Of a DNA stretch of 64,000 bases, positions 1-7,998 are shown in pieces (the first letter of the stretch is position 1; each line of letters starts with the position of its first letter). The stretch covers positions 3,490,001 through 3,554,000 of the forward strand of contig NZ_CP049258.1 of NCBI RefSeq assembly GCF_011046735.1, read 5' to 3'. The position numbers and the translations under genes are program-made. The stretch is from Nordella sp. HKS 07. Lineage in GTDB: Bacteria; Pseudomonadota; Alphaproteobacteria; Rhizobiales; Aestuariivirgaceae. The notes under the pieces were generated by a model, which did not search any database, was not told where the DNA came from, and was given only the letters and a program-made list of their open reading frames with translations.

Positions 1-27
1 CGGGTCTTCAGGGATTTTGCCTACTGA

Positions 28-1018
28 TCAGGTGATCTGGACGCCCGGCCTTGTTTTGAGCAGGTCCTCGGCTTCAGCCGAAATCGCGCGCACAATGTTG
101 CCGGCAGGCTTGATGTCACGGATGAGATCGAGGCCCTCGCCGGCGAAGACGACGGAGGTGCTGGTGTCGCCGGCGCGCGCCGCCGTCCAATAGGCCTCGG
201 TTTCGCGCGGCAGACTCTTTTCGAGCTCGCTCTCATTCCCATGCCATTTGCGCGAAAAGTCATTGACGAGGGCGCGCCCCGTATAGCCGTCGGGCCAGGG
301 CAGTTCGCGCACGATGTCGAAGACGCGGGTGCGTAGCGTGTCGTCACTGCGCGCTTGCGTCAGGAGATGTTTCACCTTGTCGCTGCCGAGCGCTTCCGGC
401 GTTGCCCAGAAGCGCGTGCCGACCAATATGCCGGAAGCGCCGAGCATCAGCGCCGCCGCGAGACCGCGCCCGTCCGAAAGTCCGCCCGCCGCGACCACCG
501 GCACACTGCCCGCGATATCCACCACCGCCGGGGTGAGGGTGAGCGTCGTGCGCCCGGCTTTGCCATGGCCGCCGGCTTCCGTACCTTGCGCCACGATGAT
601 GTCGGCGCCGGCATCGAAGCGCCCGCTTGGCGCCGTCGAGATCCTGCACCTGGCAAAGGAGCTTGACGCCCGCCGCCTTGATGCGCGGCGCGAAGTGCAT
701 CTCGTCACCGAAAGCGAGGCCGAAGACCTTGGGATCGCGCTCCAATGCCTGGTCGAAGAGCTCGGGAAATTGCTGCAGCGACCAGGTGATGTAGCCGACA
801 CCGATCCGCGCATTGCCGGCGGCGCGGAACTGCTCGTCCATCCACGCGGCGCCGCCATAGCCGGCTTTCGGATTGCCATAGCCGCCGCCGATCATGCCGA
901 AGCCGCCGGCCTGGCTGACCGCTGCGGCGAGTCTGCCGCCAGCGACGCCACCCATCGGCGCCAGAATGATCGGATGAATGATGCCGAGCAACCTGGTCAG
1001 CGCCGTGGTGATGGCCAT
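28..1018 (-). pseudogene. Nitronate monooxygenase (2-nitropropane dioxygenase family), frameshifted
   Basis: FMN-dependent oxidase family that oxidises alkyl nitronates. The N-terminal part opens with an APMGG motif and contains the GGGYG and VGYITW segments. The C-terminal part, with AQGTEAGGH, VVAAGGLSDG and GILVGTRF (phosphate- and flavin-binding loops of a TIM barrel), lies in a different frame. The two frames join at about 613-619, where one surplus base between the codons for Leu and Asp-Ala-Gly breaks the reading. Removing it gives about 329 residues, normal for the family. The ATG at 1018 is preceded by GGAG 11 bases upstream. The gene lies 91 bp downstream of a co-oriented LysR gene, which may regulate it (inference). 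A sequencing error is as likely as true decay. Confidence 0.8.
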
Positions 1019-1109
1019 GATCTTGTGATCTCCTTGCAACGGGGAAGATCAGTATGCGCTGGAGTCTTTACGGAAAGTCATGCAACTTTTCGGGAGCACG
1101 CATGCATCG

Positions 1110-1991
1110 CTATTCCGCCGCCATCAGCTGGCGCGGCATGTTGGAGATGCTTTCCGAGATATGGCGGCCAAGCGCTTCGGCGGCGGAGCTCCGGCGGCCC
1201 GGCCGGTGCACGATGCCGATGCGGAATTGGTTGAGCTTCGGAAATCCATCCTTCTCGGTGAGAAGCCGCATGCCGGGGCGCAGGCAGATTTCCGGTATGG
1301 CGCCGACCGCGAGCCCGGCCAGCACGGCGGCATTCACCGCATTGGAATTGGGGCTCGAATAGGCGATGCGGTATTTGCGCCCCTGGCGCTCAAGCGCGCC
1401 GATGGTCAGCGCCCGCCATTCGCAGCCCGTATGCGACAGTGCTACGGGCAAGGTGTCGAGCATATGCACACTGTGACGCTGCGAGGTCACCCAGACCAGG
1501 TTCTCGGTGCGCACGATCTCATCGGCGATGATTTCCGAGCAGGCGGTGACGAGCGACAGATCGAGCTCGCCATGGCGGGCACGCTCGAACAGGACGGGGC
1601 TCATGGCGCAGTCGACATTGACGGTCACCAAGGGATGGGTGCGCGAGAAGCGGGCGAGGATCTCAGGCAGAAAGCGGTCGGCATAATCGTCAGGCGTGCC
1701 GAAGCGCAGCGTGCCGGTGATCTCGGGCTTGGTGAAAGCGGCCACCGCCTCGTCGTTCAGATTTACGATGCGCCTGGCATATTCGATGAGGCGCTCGCCA
1801 TCGGCGGTGAACCGGCTCTGCCGTCCGTCGCGGGTGAAGAGCGGCCGGCCGACCAGCTCCTCGAGCCGCTTCATCTGCATGGAAACGGCTGACTGTGTCT
1901 TGTGCACTTCCTCGGCGGCGCGGGTGAAATTGCCGGTGTCGGCAATGGCCAGGAATGTCTTCAACAGATCGACATCGAGATTGGGAATCAT
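1110..1991 (-). CDS. LysR-family transcriptional regulator, VtlR/LsrB-like context
   Basis: A 293-residue LysR-type regulator. Residues 1-65 form the winged helix-turn-helix (FLAIADTGNFTRAAEEVHKTQSAVSMQMKRLEE); the rest is the periplasmic-binding-protein-like effector domain. It is divergent from a DUF1127 gene across a 165-bp gap holding a perfect 8-bp inverted repeat with a T-N11-A core, the usual LysR operator layout, only 10 bp from the lysR start. Autoregulation plus control of the small gene is therefore likely. In Brucella and Agrobacterium the LysR protein VtlR/LsrB activates small DUF1127 genes; assigning this protein to that group is inference from context only. The nitronate monooxygenase gene downstream could be a second target. 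Confidence 0.88.
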   Translation of the reverse strand: MIPNLDVDLLKTFLAIADTGNFTRAAEEVHKTQSAVSMQMKRLEELVGRPLFTRDGRQSRFTADGERLIEYARRIVNLNDEAVAAFTKPEITGTLRFGTPDDYADRFLPEILARFSRTHPLVTVNVDCAMSPVLFERARHGELDLSLVTACSEIIADEIVRTENLVWVTSQRHSVHMLDTLPVALSHTGCEWRALTIGALERQGRKYRIAYSSPNSNAVNAAVLAGLAVGAIPEICLRPGMRLLTEKDGFPKLNQFRIGIVHRPGRRSSAAEALGRHISESISNMPRQLMAAE

Positions 1992-2000
1992 GGTCGCATG

Positions 2001-2021
2001 TCCATCAAAACTGTTGATGGA
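2001..2021. promoter_or_regulatory. Probable LysR operator (perfect inverted repeat)
   Basis: TCCATCAA at 2001-2008 and TTGATGGA at 2014-2021 are exact reverse complements around a 5-bp spacer. The core contains T(2005)-N11-A(2017), the LysR box pattern. It sits between the divergent lysR and DUF1127 genes. Confidence 0.7.
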
Positions 2022-2156
2022 TACTATAAGACATATTCGTTGGATTTATCAATATCGGAAGCGCACATTAAGGACATTCAGATGAACCGCTAGAGCCGCT
2101 TTCGGGTGGCTGGCCCGCCAGGGAAATGATCTCCTGGCGCAACGGAGGATCGTGTC

Positions 2157-2435
2157 ATGAGAGACTATGCCCTGAACCGCGCGATTTTCGAGGACCGGAT
2201 CGGCAACCGTTCGCTATTCTCCAGGCTCTTCCACAATTGGAAGGCGCGCAAGGAAGTGAGCCAGCTCACCGAGTTCGACGACTTCATGCTGGCGGATATC
2301 GGTGTCAGGCGTGACGATCTAGAATGGGCGGCAAAGCTTCCCATCACCACCGACCCCGGCAAAGCCCTGGAGGACCGCTCGGTGCTGCGCGAACGCCATC
2401 AGGCCCGCCGTCGCCCGGGCTGGGGCGCCTACTGA
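2157..2435 (+). CDS. DUF1127 domain small protein
   Basis: A 92-residue basic protein with the DUF1127 core near residues 22-58 (FHNWKARKEVSQLTEFDD then MLADIGVRRDDLEW). The start at 2157 is supported by GGAGG at 2144-2148. DUF1127 proteins are small, arginine-rich and often RNA-associated; in rhizobia members affect phosphate, carbon and RNA metabolism, but the role of this one is unknown. It has about 35 extra C-terminal residues beyond the domain compared with the common ~50-residue forms. The divergent LysR gene and shared operator suggest LysR-dependent expression. Confidence 0.85.
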   Translation: MRDYALNRAIFEDRIGNRSLFSRLFHNWKARKEVSQLTEFDDFMLADIGVRRDDLEWAAKLPITTDPGKALEDRSVLRERHQARRRPGWGAY

Positions 2436-2501
2436 TCTCACGCCCCTGAATGACTGGCAGGCGGCTTCCACTCCTGAACCGCCTGCCGATTAGGATGCCG
2501 G

Positions 2502-3401
2502 CTATCGCCCTCTTGTCATCCGTTCCACGGAATTGAGTAAATCGTCAGCGGCATTGCCGGTCGAGGTACCGCCGCCCAGCACATCGTCGAGCCGCTTGCG
2601 GCTGCGCTGCGTGATGTCCTGATTGTAGCCGCCGCCGTCCTGGCCGCCGCCCATCATCTGGCGGAGCAGGTCGTCAAGGCTCACGCCCCCTGGTCCGCCC
2701 GTTTGCGTTGGCGATCTGTCGGCTGCCGGACCACCTCCGGGAGCCGCCCCGCTTTGGCCGGCCGCACCGCCCAGTATGTCGCCCAGAATATCGCCCAGGC
2801 CGCCGCCACCCGAGCCGCCGCTGGGTGCCGTCCCGCTCTGGCCGGCTGCGCCGCCCAAGATGCTCCCCAGAATATCTCCCAGGCCGCCGCCGCCCGAGCC
2901 GCCACTCGGGGCCGCCTGGCCCTGGCCGGCCGCGCCACCCAATATGCTGCCCAGGATATCACCGAGGCCGCCGCCTTGGCCGCCGGGGGCGGATGCCGGT
3001 GTATCGGCGGATGCGGTCCGGCCGCCGAACATGCCCTTGGCGAGCTGGCCCATGACGATGGCGGCGATGACCGGCAGCATCTTCTTGAGCACGGCCGAAC
3101 TGACGCCGGAGAGATCGGCCGCCTGGTTGGCGACGCCGCGGCTCACATCCTTCGAACCGAAGACATGGCCCAATATGGCATTGCCGTCATCGGCAACCTG
3201 ATCATGCTGGAGCGCCGAGGGGTCGTCGGCATATTGGCTGTGGCTGCCTGCCTGCAGGGCCTTGAGCAGGCCGGCGAGCCCGTCATCCGACTGGTTGTTG
3301 CGCCGGATTCCGGCGGCGACGACGGGCGCCAGCTGCTCGAAGGCGGCGCGCGTTTGTGCTTCGTTGAGGCCGAATTGCCTGCCGATGTCTGCAATATCCA
3401 T
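2502..3401 (-). CDS. DUF937 domain protein with three glycine-rich repeats
   Basis: A 299-residue protein of unknown function. Residues 1-120 fit DUF937 (MDIADIGRQFGLNEAQTRAAF, a middle GHVFGSKDVSRGVANQAADL segment, then a hydrophobic stretch around MLPVIAAIVMGQLAKGMFGG). Residues ~140-225 hold three near-identical units of GGGLGDILGSILGGAAGQ followed by a Gly/Ser/Pro linker; the C-terminus is another Gly-rich low-complexity tail. The start has a strong GGAGG ribosome site. A second DUF937 gene lies 20 bp upstream in the same direction. Tandem repeats of this kind may expand or contract by slippage. Function cannot be stated. Confidence 0.82.
   Translation of the reverse strand: MDIADIGRQFGLNEAQTRAAFEQLAPVVAAGIRRNNQSDDGLAGLLKALQAGSHSQYADDPSALQHDQVADDGNAILGHVFGSKDVSRGVANQAADLSGVSSAVLKKMLPVIAAIVMGQLAKGMFGGRTASADTPASAPGGQGGGLGDILGSILGGAAGQGQAAPSGGSGGGGLGDILGSILGGAAGQSGTAPSGGSGGGGLGDILGDILGGAAGQSGAAPGGGPAADRSPTQTGGPGGVSLDDLLRQMMGGGQDGGGYNQDITQRSRKRLDDVLGGGTSTGNAADDLLNSVERMTRGR
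2740..2985 (-). repeat. Three tandem ~84-bp coding repeats in the DUF937 gene
   Basis: The DNA repeats the block encoding GGGLGDILG(S/D)ILGGAAGQ three times with few changes (blocks around 2770, 2855 and 2940). It is in frame and part of the coding sequence, not a CRISPR array. Confidence 0.75.
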
Positions 3402-3421
3402 GATCTGCCTCCTTCTCCTGG

Positions 3422-4084
3422 TTAACGCCGGATTGCTCCGATAATCTCGCCGAAGATCTGATCGAGCGAGGGGGTGGTGTTGCGCCTTTTGCGCGTCCTG
3501 CGTCTGGTGCGGGTGCCGAAGACGCTCGTCGTGCGCCGCCGCCGCTTTTTCGGCGCGAGCTGACGCGTCGTCTCCTGCACCACGCCTTTGATCACCGCTT
3601 CGACGATGGTCGATAAAATTCCGCCTTGCTCACTGCCATTGCTCGACGCGCGCTGCGCGCCCATGAGCCCTTGCATCTGCGGGCGCGCATATTGGCGCGC
3701 CAGCACAGCGAGAACGGCGCTCGCTGCGATGGCCGCGAGCTTCATCATGGCGTCGTCGCGCGCCTCGATGGCGAGCGCGCTGCGCGCGGCCTTCGCCGAT
3801 CCGAAGATATCGGTGAGCACAGCCTTGCCGTCCTTGATCAGTTCCGGATCATCCATAAAATTTGAATCATCGAGAAACGCATCGCCGTCGCCATCCTCAA
3901 GCAGGTCGAGAAGTGCCTCGAACGCCTGCGGGTCCTCGGCGCGCTTGCGCAATTGCGCGGCGATGGCGGGGCCCATCCGGCTGAGCACCGCTGCCGCCGC
4001 AGTCTCATCGACGCCCGCCGCAACGCCGGCATTGGCGACGAACCGTCCGCCTTGGGCGGCGCGCAAAATCTCCATCAAACTCAT
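3422..4084 (-). CDS. DUF937 family protein with basic C-terminus
   Basis: A 220-residue protein related to its downstream neighbour: LSRMGPAIAAQLRKRAEDP matches the DUF937 N-terminal helices and KAVLTDIFGSAKAARSAL parallels GHVFGSKDVSRGVA. A hydrophobic helix (MMKLAAIAASAVLAVLARQY) follows. Residues ~175-205 are strongly basic (KKRRRR, RTRRRTRKRR), which suggests binding to nucleic acid or another polyanion (inference). The two DUF937 genes are 20 bp apart and probably co-transcribed. Function unknown. Confidence 0.78.
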   Translation of the reverse strand: MSLMEILRAAQGGRFVANAGVAAGVDETAAAAVLSRMGPAIAAQLRKRAEDPQAFEALLDLLEDGDGDAFLDDSNFMDDPELIKDGKAVLTDIFGSAKAARSALAIEARDDAMMKLAAIAASAVLAVLARQYARPQMQGLMGAQRASSNGSEQGGILSTIVEAVIKGVVQETTRQLAPKKRRRRTTSVFGTRTRRRTRKRRNTTPSLDQIFGEIIGAIRR

Positions 4085-4096
4085 GTCAAACCTATG

Positions 4097-5443
4097 TCAC
4101 GCCTTCTGCTGTGCGACCTTCGCCACGATCCTATAGGCCCAGGCCACGGAGGCAACACCGAAGATGATCGAGCCGAGAGCGACGCCGACCATCACGCCCT
4201 CAGGCCCGGCGACATGCGCGCCATAGAGCGCGAAGGGAATTGTGCCGATCGTTGCCTTGGCCCAGTTGAACACGGTCGACGTGTTGGGATGTCCGAGATT
4301 GTTGAAGGCGGCGCTGGCGACGAACTGCGCACCGGTGAAGGCCCAGCTCGCGGCGATGAAACTGCAGAAGAACACCACCAGATCGATGGTGCGGCCACTG
4401 GCGCGGAACAGCTCGGCGACATCGTGACGGAAGACGTAGAGGAGTGCCGCGGCGACGAGTGTGTAGATGGTGGCGAAGATCAGCCCGTCCGTCAGCGTGC
4501 GCCGCACCCGGTCATAGGCGCGCGCGCCGTAATTCTGGCCGATGATCGGGCCGACCGAGCCCGAGAGTGAGAAGATGATGCCGAAGGCGACCGGAATGAT
4601 GCGCCCGATGATCGCCGCCGCCGCCACCGCTTCATTGCCGAAGGGCGCCACCGCGCGCGTCGCATAGGCATTGGCGAAAGGTGTGGCGAGCTGCGTCAGC
4701 ATGGCGGGGACAGCGATCTCTGAAATCTCGCGCAGATCGGCGCGAAGCCTTGCCCAGCTCGGCGGCGCGAAGAAATTATGGACGCGGTGGACGCTGTGGA
4801 AACCCACCGCGAGCGAGCACAGATCGGCGATGACGCCGGCGAGCGCGGCGCCCTGGATTCCCCAACCTAGCCCGAAGATGAAGATCGGATCGAGGATGGC
4901 GATGACGATGGCGACGACGAGCGTCACATACATGGCGCGCCGAGCATCGCCGAGCCCCCTCAGCGTGAAGGAGCAGGCGATGCCTCCGGCCAGCACCACG
5001 AAACCGGGCGAGGCGATCCAGATGAACTGCTTGGCGAGATGGAGGGCCTCGCCTTCGGCGCCGAGCAGGCGCAGCAGCCAGTCGGCCGCCAGCGCGATCA
5101 CGCCGGAAAAGACCGCCGACAGGATGCAGGAATACATGAAGCAGCTGGTGGCGAACTCCCGCGCCCGCTCGGGCCGTTTGGCGCCGAGATTGCGTGCCAC
5201 CAGCACGGCGGCGGCGATTCCGGTACCGATGCACAGCGACAGATTGGTGAAGACGACGGTGCCGGCATAGCCGATCGCCGCCGTGATTTCGGTCTTGCCG
5301 AGAAGGCTGAGATAGAAAAGATCGGCGAGATCGACCAGGAACATCGACATGAGGCCGAGCGCGCCGGTGAAGGTCATCACCACGACATGCCGCATGGTCG
5401 AGCCCGTCACGAAGCGGGCTTCGCTTGTCAGAGCCGAGCTCAT
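4097..5443 (-). CDS. MATE family multidrug/organic cation efflux protein
   Basis: A 448-residue integral membrane protein with about twelve hydrophobic segments and the duplicated 6+6 arrangement of MATE exporters. Family hallmarks include the N-terminal FVDLADLFYLSLLG-like helix, GIAAAVLVARNLGAKRPERA after helix 2, and the second-half counterpart GPIIGQNYGARAYDRVRRT. These transporters extrude organic cations using Na+ or H+ gradients; the substrate cannot be read here. Its ATG (5441-5443) overlaps the TGA of the upstream HAD gene (ATGA), so translation is probably coupled. It ends 12 bp before the DUF937 gene, which may share the transcript. Confidence 0.88.
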   Translation of the reverse strand: MSSALTSEARFVTGSTMRHVVVMTFTGALGLMSMFLVDLADLFYLSLLGKTEITAAIGYAGTVVFTNLSLCIGTGIAAAVLVARNLGAKRPERAREFATSCFMYSCILSAVFSGVIALAADWLLRLLGAEGEALHLAKQFIWIASPGFVVLAGGIACSFTLRGLGDARRAMYVTLVVAIVIAILDPIFIFGLGWGIQGAALAGVIADLCSLAVGFHSVHRVHNFFAPPSWARLRADLREISEIAVPAMLTQLATPFANAYATRAVAPFGNEAVAAAAIIGRIIPVAFGIIFSLSGSVGPIIGQNYGARAYDRVRRTLTDGLIFATIYTLVAAALLYVFRHDVAELFRASGRTIDLVVFFCSFIAASWAFTGAQFVASAAFNNLGHPNTSTVFNWAKATIGTIPFALYGAHVAGPEGVMVGVALGSIIFGVASVAWAYRIVAKVAQQKA

Positions 5444-6057
5444 GCCGTGAGGAGGCCGAGTTCGCGGACCTTCCGCTCGAGCGCCGGGCGGGAGATGAAA
5501 TGATGCGCCCTGAGGCCGGCCAGCCGGGCCCCTTCGACATTGGATTTCTTGTCGTCGGTGAACCAGGCGTTGCCTGCGTCTATGCCGATGCGCTGCATAA
5601 GCCGGCGATAGCTTTCGGGATCGGGCTTCTTGGTCAGGAGCTCGAAGGAGAAATAACAGTCCGTTCCGAAGATCTGGACGGCCTCGGGAAAGACCTGGCC
5701 GATGCCGTCCTTCATCAACGGCCCGTTATTGGTGTAGAGCGCCACGCGCTTGTGCCGGGCGATCTCCCGCACCAGCGCCAGCATGTCGGGCCACGGCTGG
5801 ATGGAAGCTCGCCGCGCCGCGATCCATTCGTCGCGGCTGATCGGATGGCCGAGGCGGCTGGCGAATTCGGCAAGATACTCTTCCGGCGTCTGGTACGTGC
5901 CCGAGTCGGCCGCATCCTCGAAGCCTGAATCCCACAGCGCGGCGCGTATGTCGCGCGGCGTCTTGCCGGAAAGGCGTGCGAGCGCCCTGAGCCGCGCGCC
6001 CAGATCGTACCGGCAGAGCACGTCATCGAGATCGAAAATGACAATGTCAACGCTCAT
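5440..6057 (-). CDS. HAD-superfamily hydrolase (subfamily IA)
   Basis: A 205-residue HAD phosphatase/dehalogenase-type enzyme. Motif I is VIFDLDDVLC near the N-terminus (nucleophile Asp and acid/base Asp), motif II is ALYTNNGP, motif III Lys is in TKKPDPESYRRL, and motif IV is WFTDDKKSNVEGARLAG. An all-helical cap lies between motifs I and II. The start at 6057 was chosen because motif I then lies at residues 4-13 as usual; upstream in-frame sequence looks non-coding. Its stop overlaps the MATE start by 4 bp. The substrate is unknown. Confidence 0.87.
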   Translation of the reverse strand: MSVDIVIFDLDDVLCRYDLGARLRALARLSGKTPRDIRAALWDSGFEDAADSGTYQTPEEYLAEFASRLGHPISRDEWIAARRASIQPWPDMLALVREIARHKRVALYTNNGPLMKDGIGQVFPEAVQIFGTDCYFSFELLTKKPDPESYRRLMQRIGIDAGNAWFTDDKKSNVEGARLAGLRAHHFISRPALERKVRELGLLTA

Positions 6058-6207
6058 TTCTGGGGCCAATTCGCGCCTTTTTCTGATTCTGACACAGTCC
6101 CGGATGCTACACCGGGGTGAAGGCAAATTGACAGCGGCGCTTGCCTTGCCTTTTATCCCCGCCGACCGTCTTGTGTCTCCTGAACAATCGGAAAGTAATG
6201 TGACGCG

Positions 6208-7398
6208 ATGGATGTGAGCCAGATCAGGGCCGATACGCCGGCGACGGCGCGGCGTGCTTATTTGCATAATGCCGGGGCGGCGCTGATGCCGCGCCAGGTC
6301 GTCTCCGCGCTGAAGGATCATATCGACCTCGAAGCCGAGATCGGCGGTTACGCCGCCTTCCGGCGCGAAATCGACCGTTGCGAGGCGGTCTACGCCTCAG
6401 TGGCGCGGCTTCTCAATGCCGAGGTGCCGGAAATAGCGCTCGTCGAGAATGCGACGGTGGCCTGGCAGATGGCCTTCTACTCGCTGAGTTTCGCGCCCGG
6501 CGACCGCATCCTCACCGCCGAGGCCGAATACGCCGCCAACTATGTCGCCTTCCTGCAGATGGCGAAGCGCACCGGCGCCGTCATCGATGTGGTCCCGAGC
6601 GACGAGACCGGCGAGCTCGATGTCGAGGCGCTGGAACGCATGATCGATAAGAGGGTGAAGCTCATCGCCATCACCTGGGTTCCGACCAATGGCGGCCTCG
6701 CCAATCCCGCCGCCGCCGTCGGCCGTATCGCCAGGGCGCATGGCATTCCTTATCTCCTCGACGCTTGCCAGGCGGTGGGGCAGATGGTGGTCGATGTTGC
6801 GGATCTCCAATGCGACATGCTTTCCGCCACCGGGCGCAAGTTTCTGCGTGGTCCGCGCGGCACCGGTTTCCTCTATGTGCGCCAGGGCTTTCTCGAGCGG
6901 ATGGAGCCGCCGGTGATCGACCACTATGCAGCGCCCTGGGTCGAGCGTGACCGCTACGAGCTGCGCCCCGATGCGCGCCGCTTCGAGAATTGGGAGAACA
7001 ACTATGCCGCGCGCCTGGGGCTCGGTGCCGCTGTCGATTACGCCCTGGACATCGGCATGCCTGAGATCGAAGCCCGCTGCCGGATGCTGTCGGGCCTGCT
7101 GCGCCGGGGCCTTGCCGCGCTGGATGGCGTGACGATGCTCGATCTCGGCCGCGATCCGTCCGCCATCGTGAGCTTCAATGTCGACGGCATGGATGCGCGT
7201 GAGGTGGTGAAGAAGGCGCTCGATGCGGGCATCACGATTGGCGCGTCCGAACCCGAGAGCACCCGCATCGATTCGGAGAACCGTAAGCTCGCCGACACGG
7301 TCCGCGCCTCGCCGCATTATTACAATACCGAGGAGGAGGTCGATCGGCTGATCGAGCTCTGCCGGGAAATTGCCTCCTTGCAATTTGTACGCAAATGA
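6208..7398 (+). CDS. Class V aminotransferase (PLP-dependent, cysteine-desulfurase-like fold)
   Basis: A 396-residue fold-type I PLP enzyme. It shows an early YLHNAGAALMP segment, ALVENATVAWQMAF for phosphate contact, LLDACQAVGQ with the cofactor-binding Asp, and SATGRKFLRGPRGTGFLYV with the Schiff-base Lys. It resembles the isopenicillin-epimerase/selenocysteine-lyase-like branch rather than IscS, because no desulfurase Cys loop is evident. The substrate is unknown. It overlaps by 4 bp the first possible start of the antitoxin gene downstream. Confidence 0.86.
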   Translation: MDVSQIRADTPATARRAYLHNAGAALMPRQVVSALKDHIDLEAEIGGYAAFRREIDRCEAVYASVARLLNAEVPEIALVENATVAWQMAFYSLSFAPGDRILTAEAEYAANYVAFLQMAKRTGAVIDVVPSDETGELDVEALERMIDKRVKLIAITWVPTNGGLANPAAAVGRIARAHGIPYLLDACQAVGQMVVDVADLQCDMLSATGRKFLRGPRGTGFLYVRQGFLERMEPPVIDHYAAPWVERDRYELRPDARRFENWENNYAARLGLGAAVDYALDIGMPEIEARCRMLSGLLRRGLAALDGVTMLDLGRDPSAIVSFNVDGMDAREVVKKALDAGITIGASEPESTRIDSENRKLADTVRASPHYYNTEEEVDRLIELCREIASLQFVRK

Positions 7399-7404
7399 GT
7401 ACAA
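7385..7404. promoter_or_regulatory. Probable YefM autoregulatory operator
   Basis: TTGTAC (7385-7390) and GTACAA (7399-7404) form a perfect inverted repeat just upstream of the yefM start at 7413. E. coli yefM-yoeB is repressed through palindromes with a TGTACA core; the motif here is similar. Its overlap with the end of the aminotransferase gene implies an internal promoter. Confidence 0.5.
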
Positions 7405-7412
7405 TGAAAGGC

Positions 7413-7667
7413 ATGAAGACCAAGTCCTATAGCGAGCTGCGCCAAAATCTTGCGGCTACCCTCGATAGCGTCACGGAAGATCATGAGCCGGTGATCATCA
7501 CGCGCGATCGGGGCAAGCCTGCGGCTGTGCTGATCTCGCTTGAGGACTTCGCTTCTTATGAAGAGAGCCGCTATCTCCTGCAAAGCCCGCGCAATGCGGA
7601 TCGGCTTTTGAAGGCTGTTGCTGAGCTCGAAGCGGGCAAAGGAACCGAACGAAAGCTTGCCGAGTGA
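7413..7667 (+). CDS. yefM: Antitoxin YefM (Phd/YefM family)
   Basis: An 84-residue type II antitoxin. The N-terminal domain (KTKSYSELRQNLAATLDSV, then VIITRDRGKPAAVLISLEDF) is the Phd/YefM DNA-binding and dimer fold; the C-terminal tail (YLLQSPRNADRLLKAVAELE) is the toxin-neutralising segment. In-frame ATGs also exist at 7395 and 7404; 7413 was chosen because it gives the length and N-terminus typical of YefM. The gene overlaps yoeB by 4 bp (GTGA), so the two are co-translated. It probably represses its own promoter. Confidence 0.9.
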   Translation: MKTKSYSELRQNLAATLDSVTEDHEPVIITRDRGKPAAVLISLEDFASYEESRYLLQSPRNADRLLKAVAELEAGKGTERKLAE

Positions 7668-7918
7668 AGCTGATCTTCAGCGAACAAGCCTGGGAGGATT
7701 ACCTTCATTGGCAAACGCAGGACCGCAAACTGCTCGAACGCATCAACGCGCTGATCAAGGAGTGTTCGCGCACTCCTTTCAAGGGAACCGGCAAGCCTGA
7801 ACCTCTGCGAGGCTCTCTATCCGGCTGGTGGTCGCGCCGTATCACGCAAGAACATCGTCTTGTATATCGGCCCAGTGAAGACGGATTGCTGATCGCGCAG
7901 TGCCGCTATCACTATTAG
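7664..7918 (+). CDS. yoeB: Toxin YoeB (RelE-superfamily mRNA interferase)
   Basis: An 84-residue ribosome-dependent endoribonuclease, the exact family length. The sequence carries FSEQAWEDYLHWQ, the basic PEPLRGSLSGWWSRRI core, HRLVYR and a C-terminal CRYHY with the catalytic His-Tyr end. Glu, Arg and His of the active site can be matched (E46-like in KPEPLRG, R65-like in HRLVYR, H83-like in YHY). The start is GTG at 7664, overlapping the yefM stop. The pair appears intact. Its TAG stop lies at the boundary of a palindromic repeat. Confidence 0.93.
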   Translation: MKLIFSEQAWEDYLHWQTQDRKLLERINALIKECSRTPFKGTGKPEPLRGSLSGWWSRRITQEHRLVYRPSEDGLLIAQCRYHY

Positions 7919-7963
7919 AGCATCGGCCCGAGAAGTGCCTGCGGTTCTCGGAAAAGCCGATGC
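7917..7963. repeat. Rhizobiales-type palindromic repeat, copy a
   Basis: Begins AGAGCATCGG and ends CCGATGC, with an inner pair GAGAA.../...TTCTC, forming a stem-loop. It belongs to the same family as the copies at 30095 and 59670. The first bases overlap the yoeB stop codon. Confidence 0.7.
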
Positions 7964-7998
7964 GCAAAATCAACGAACGCCTGAATTTCTAAAAGTAT

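Noticed and set aside
2740-2985. Regular ~84-bp repeats as a possible CRISPR array
   Set aside because: The repeats are adjacent without variable spacers and encode in-frame glycine-rich protein units.
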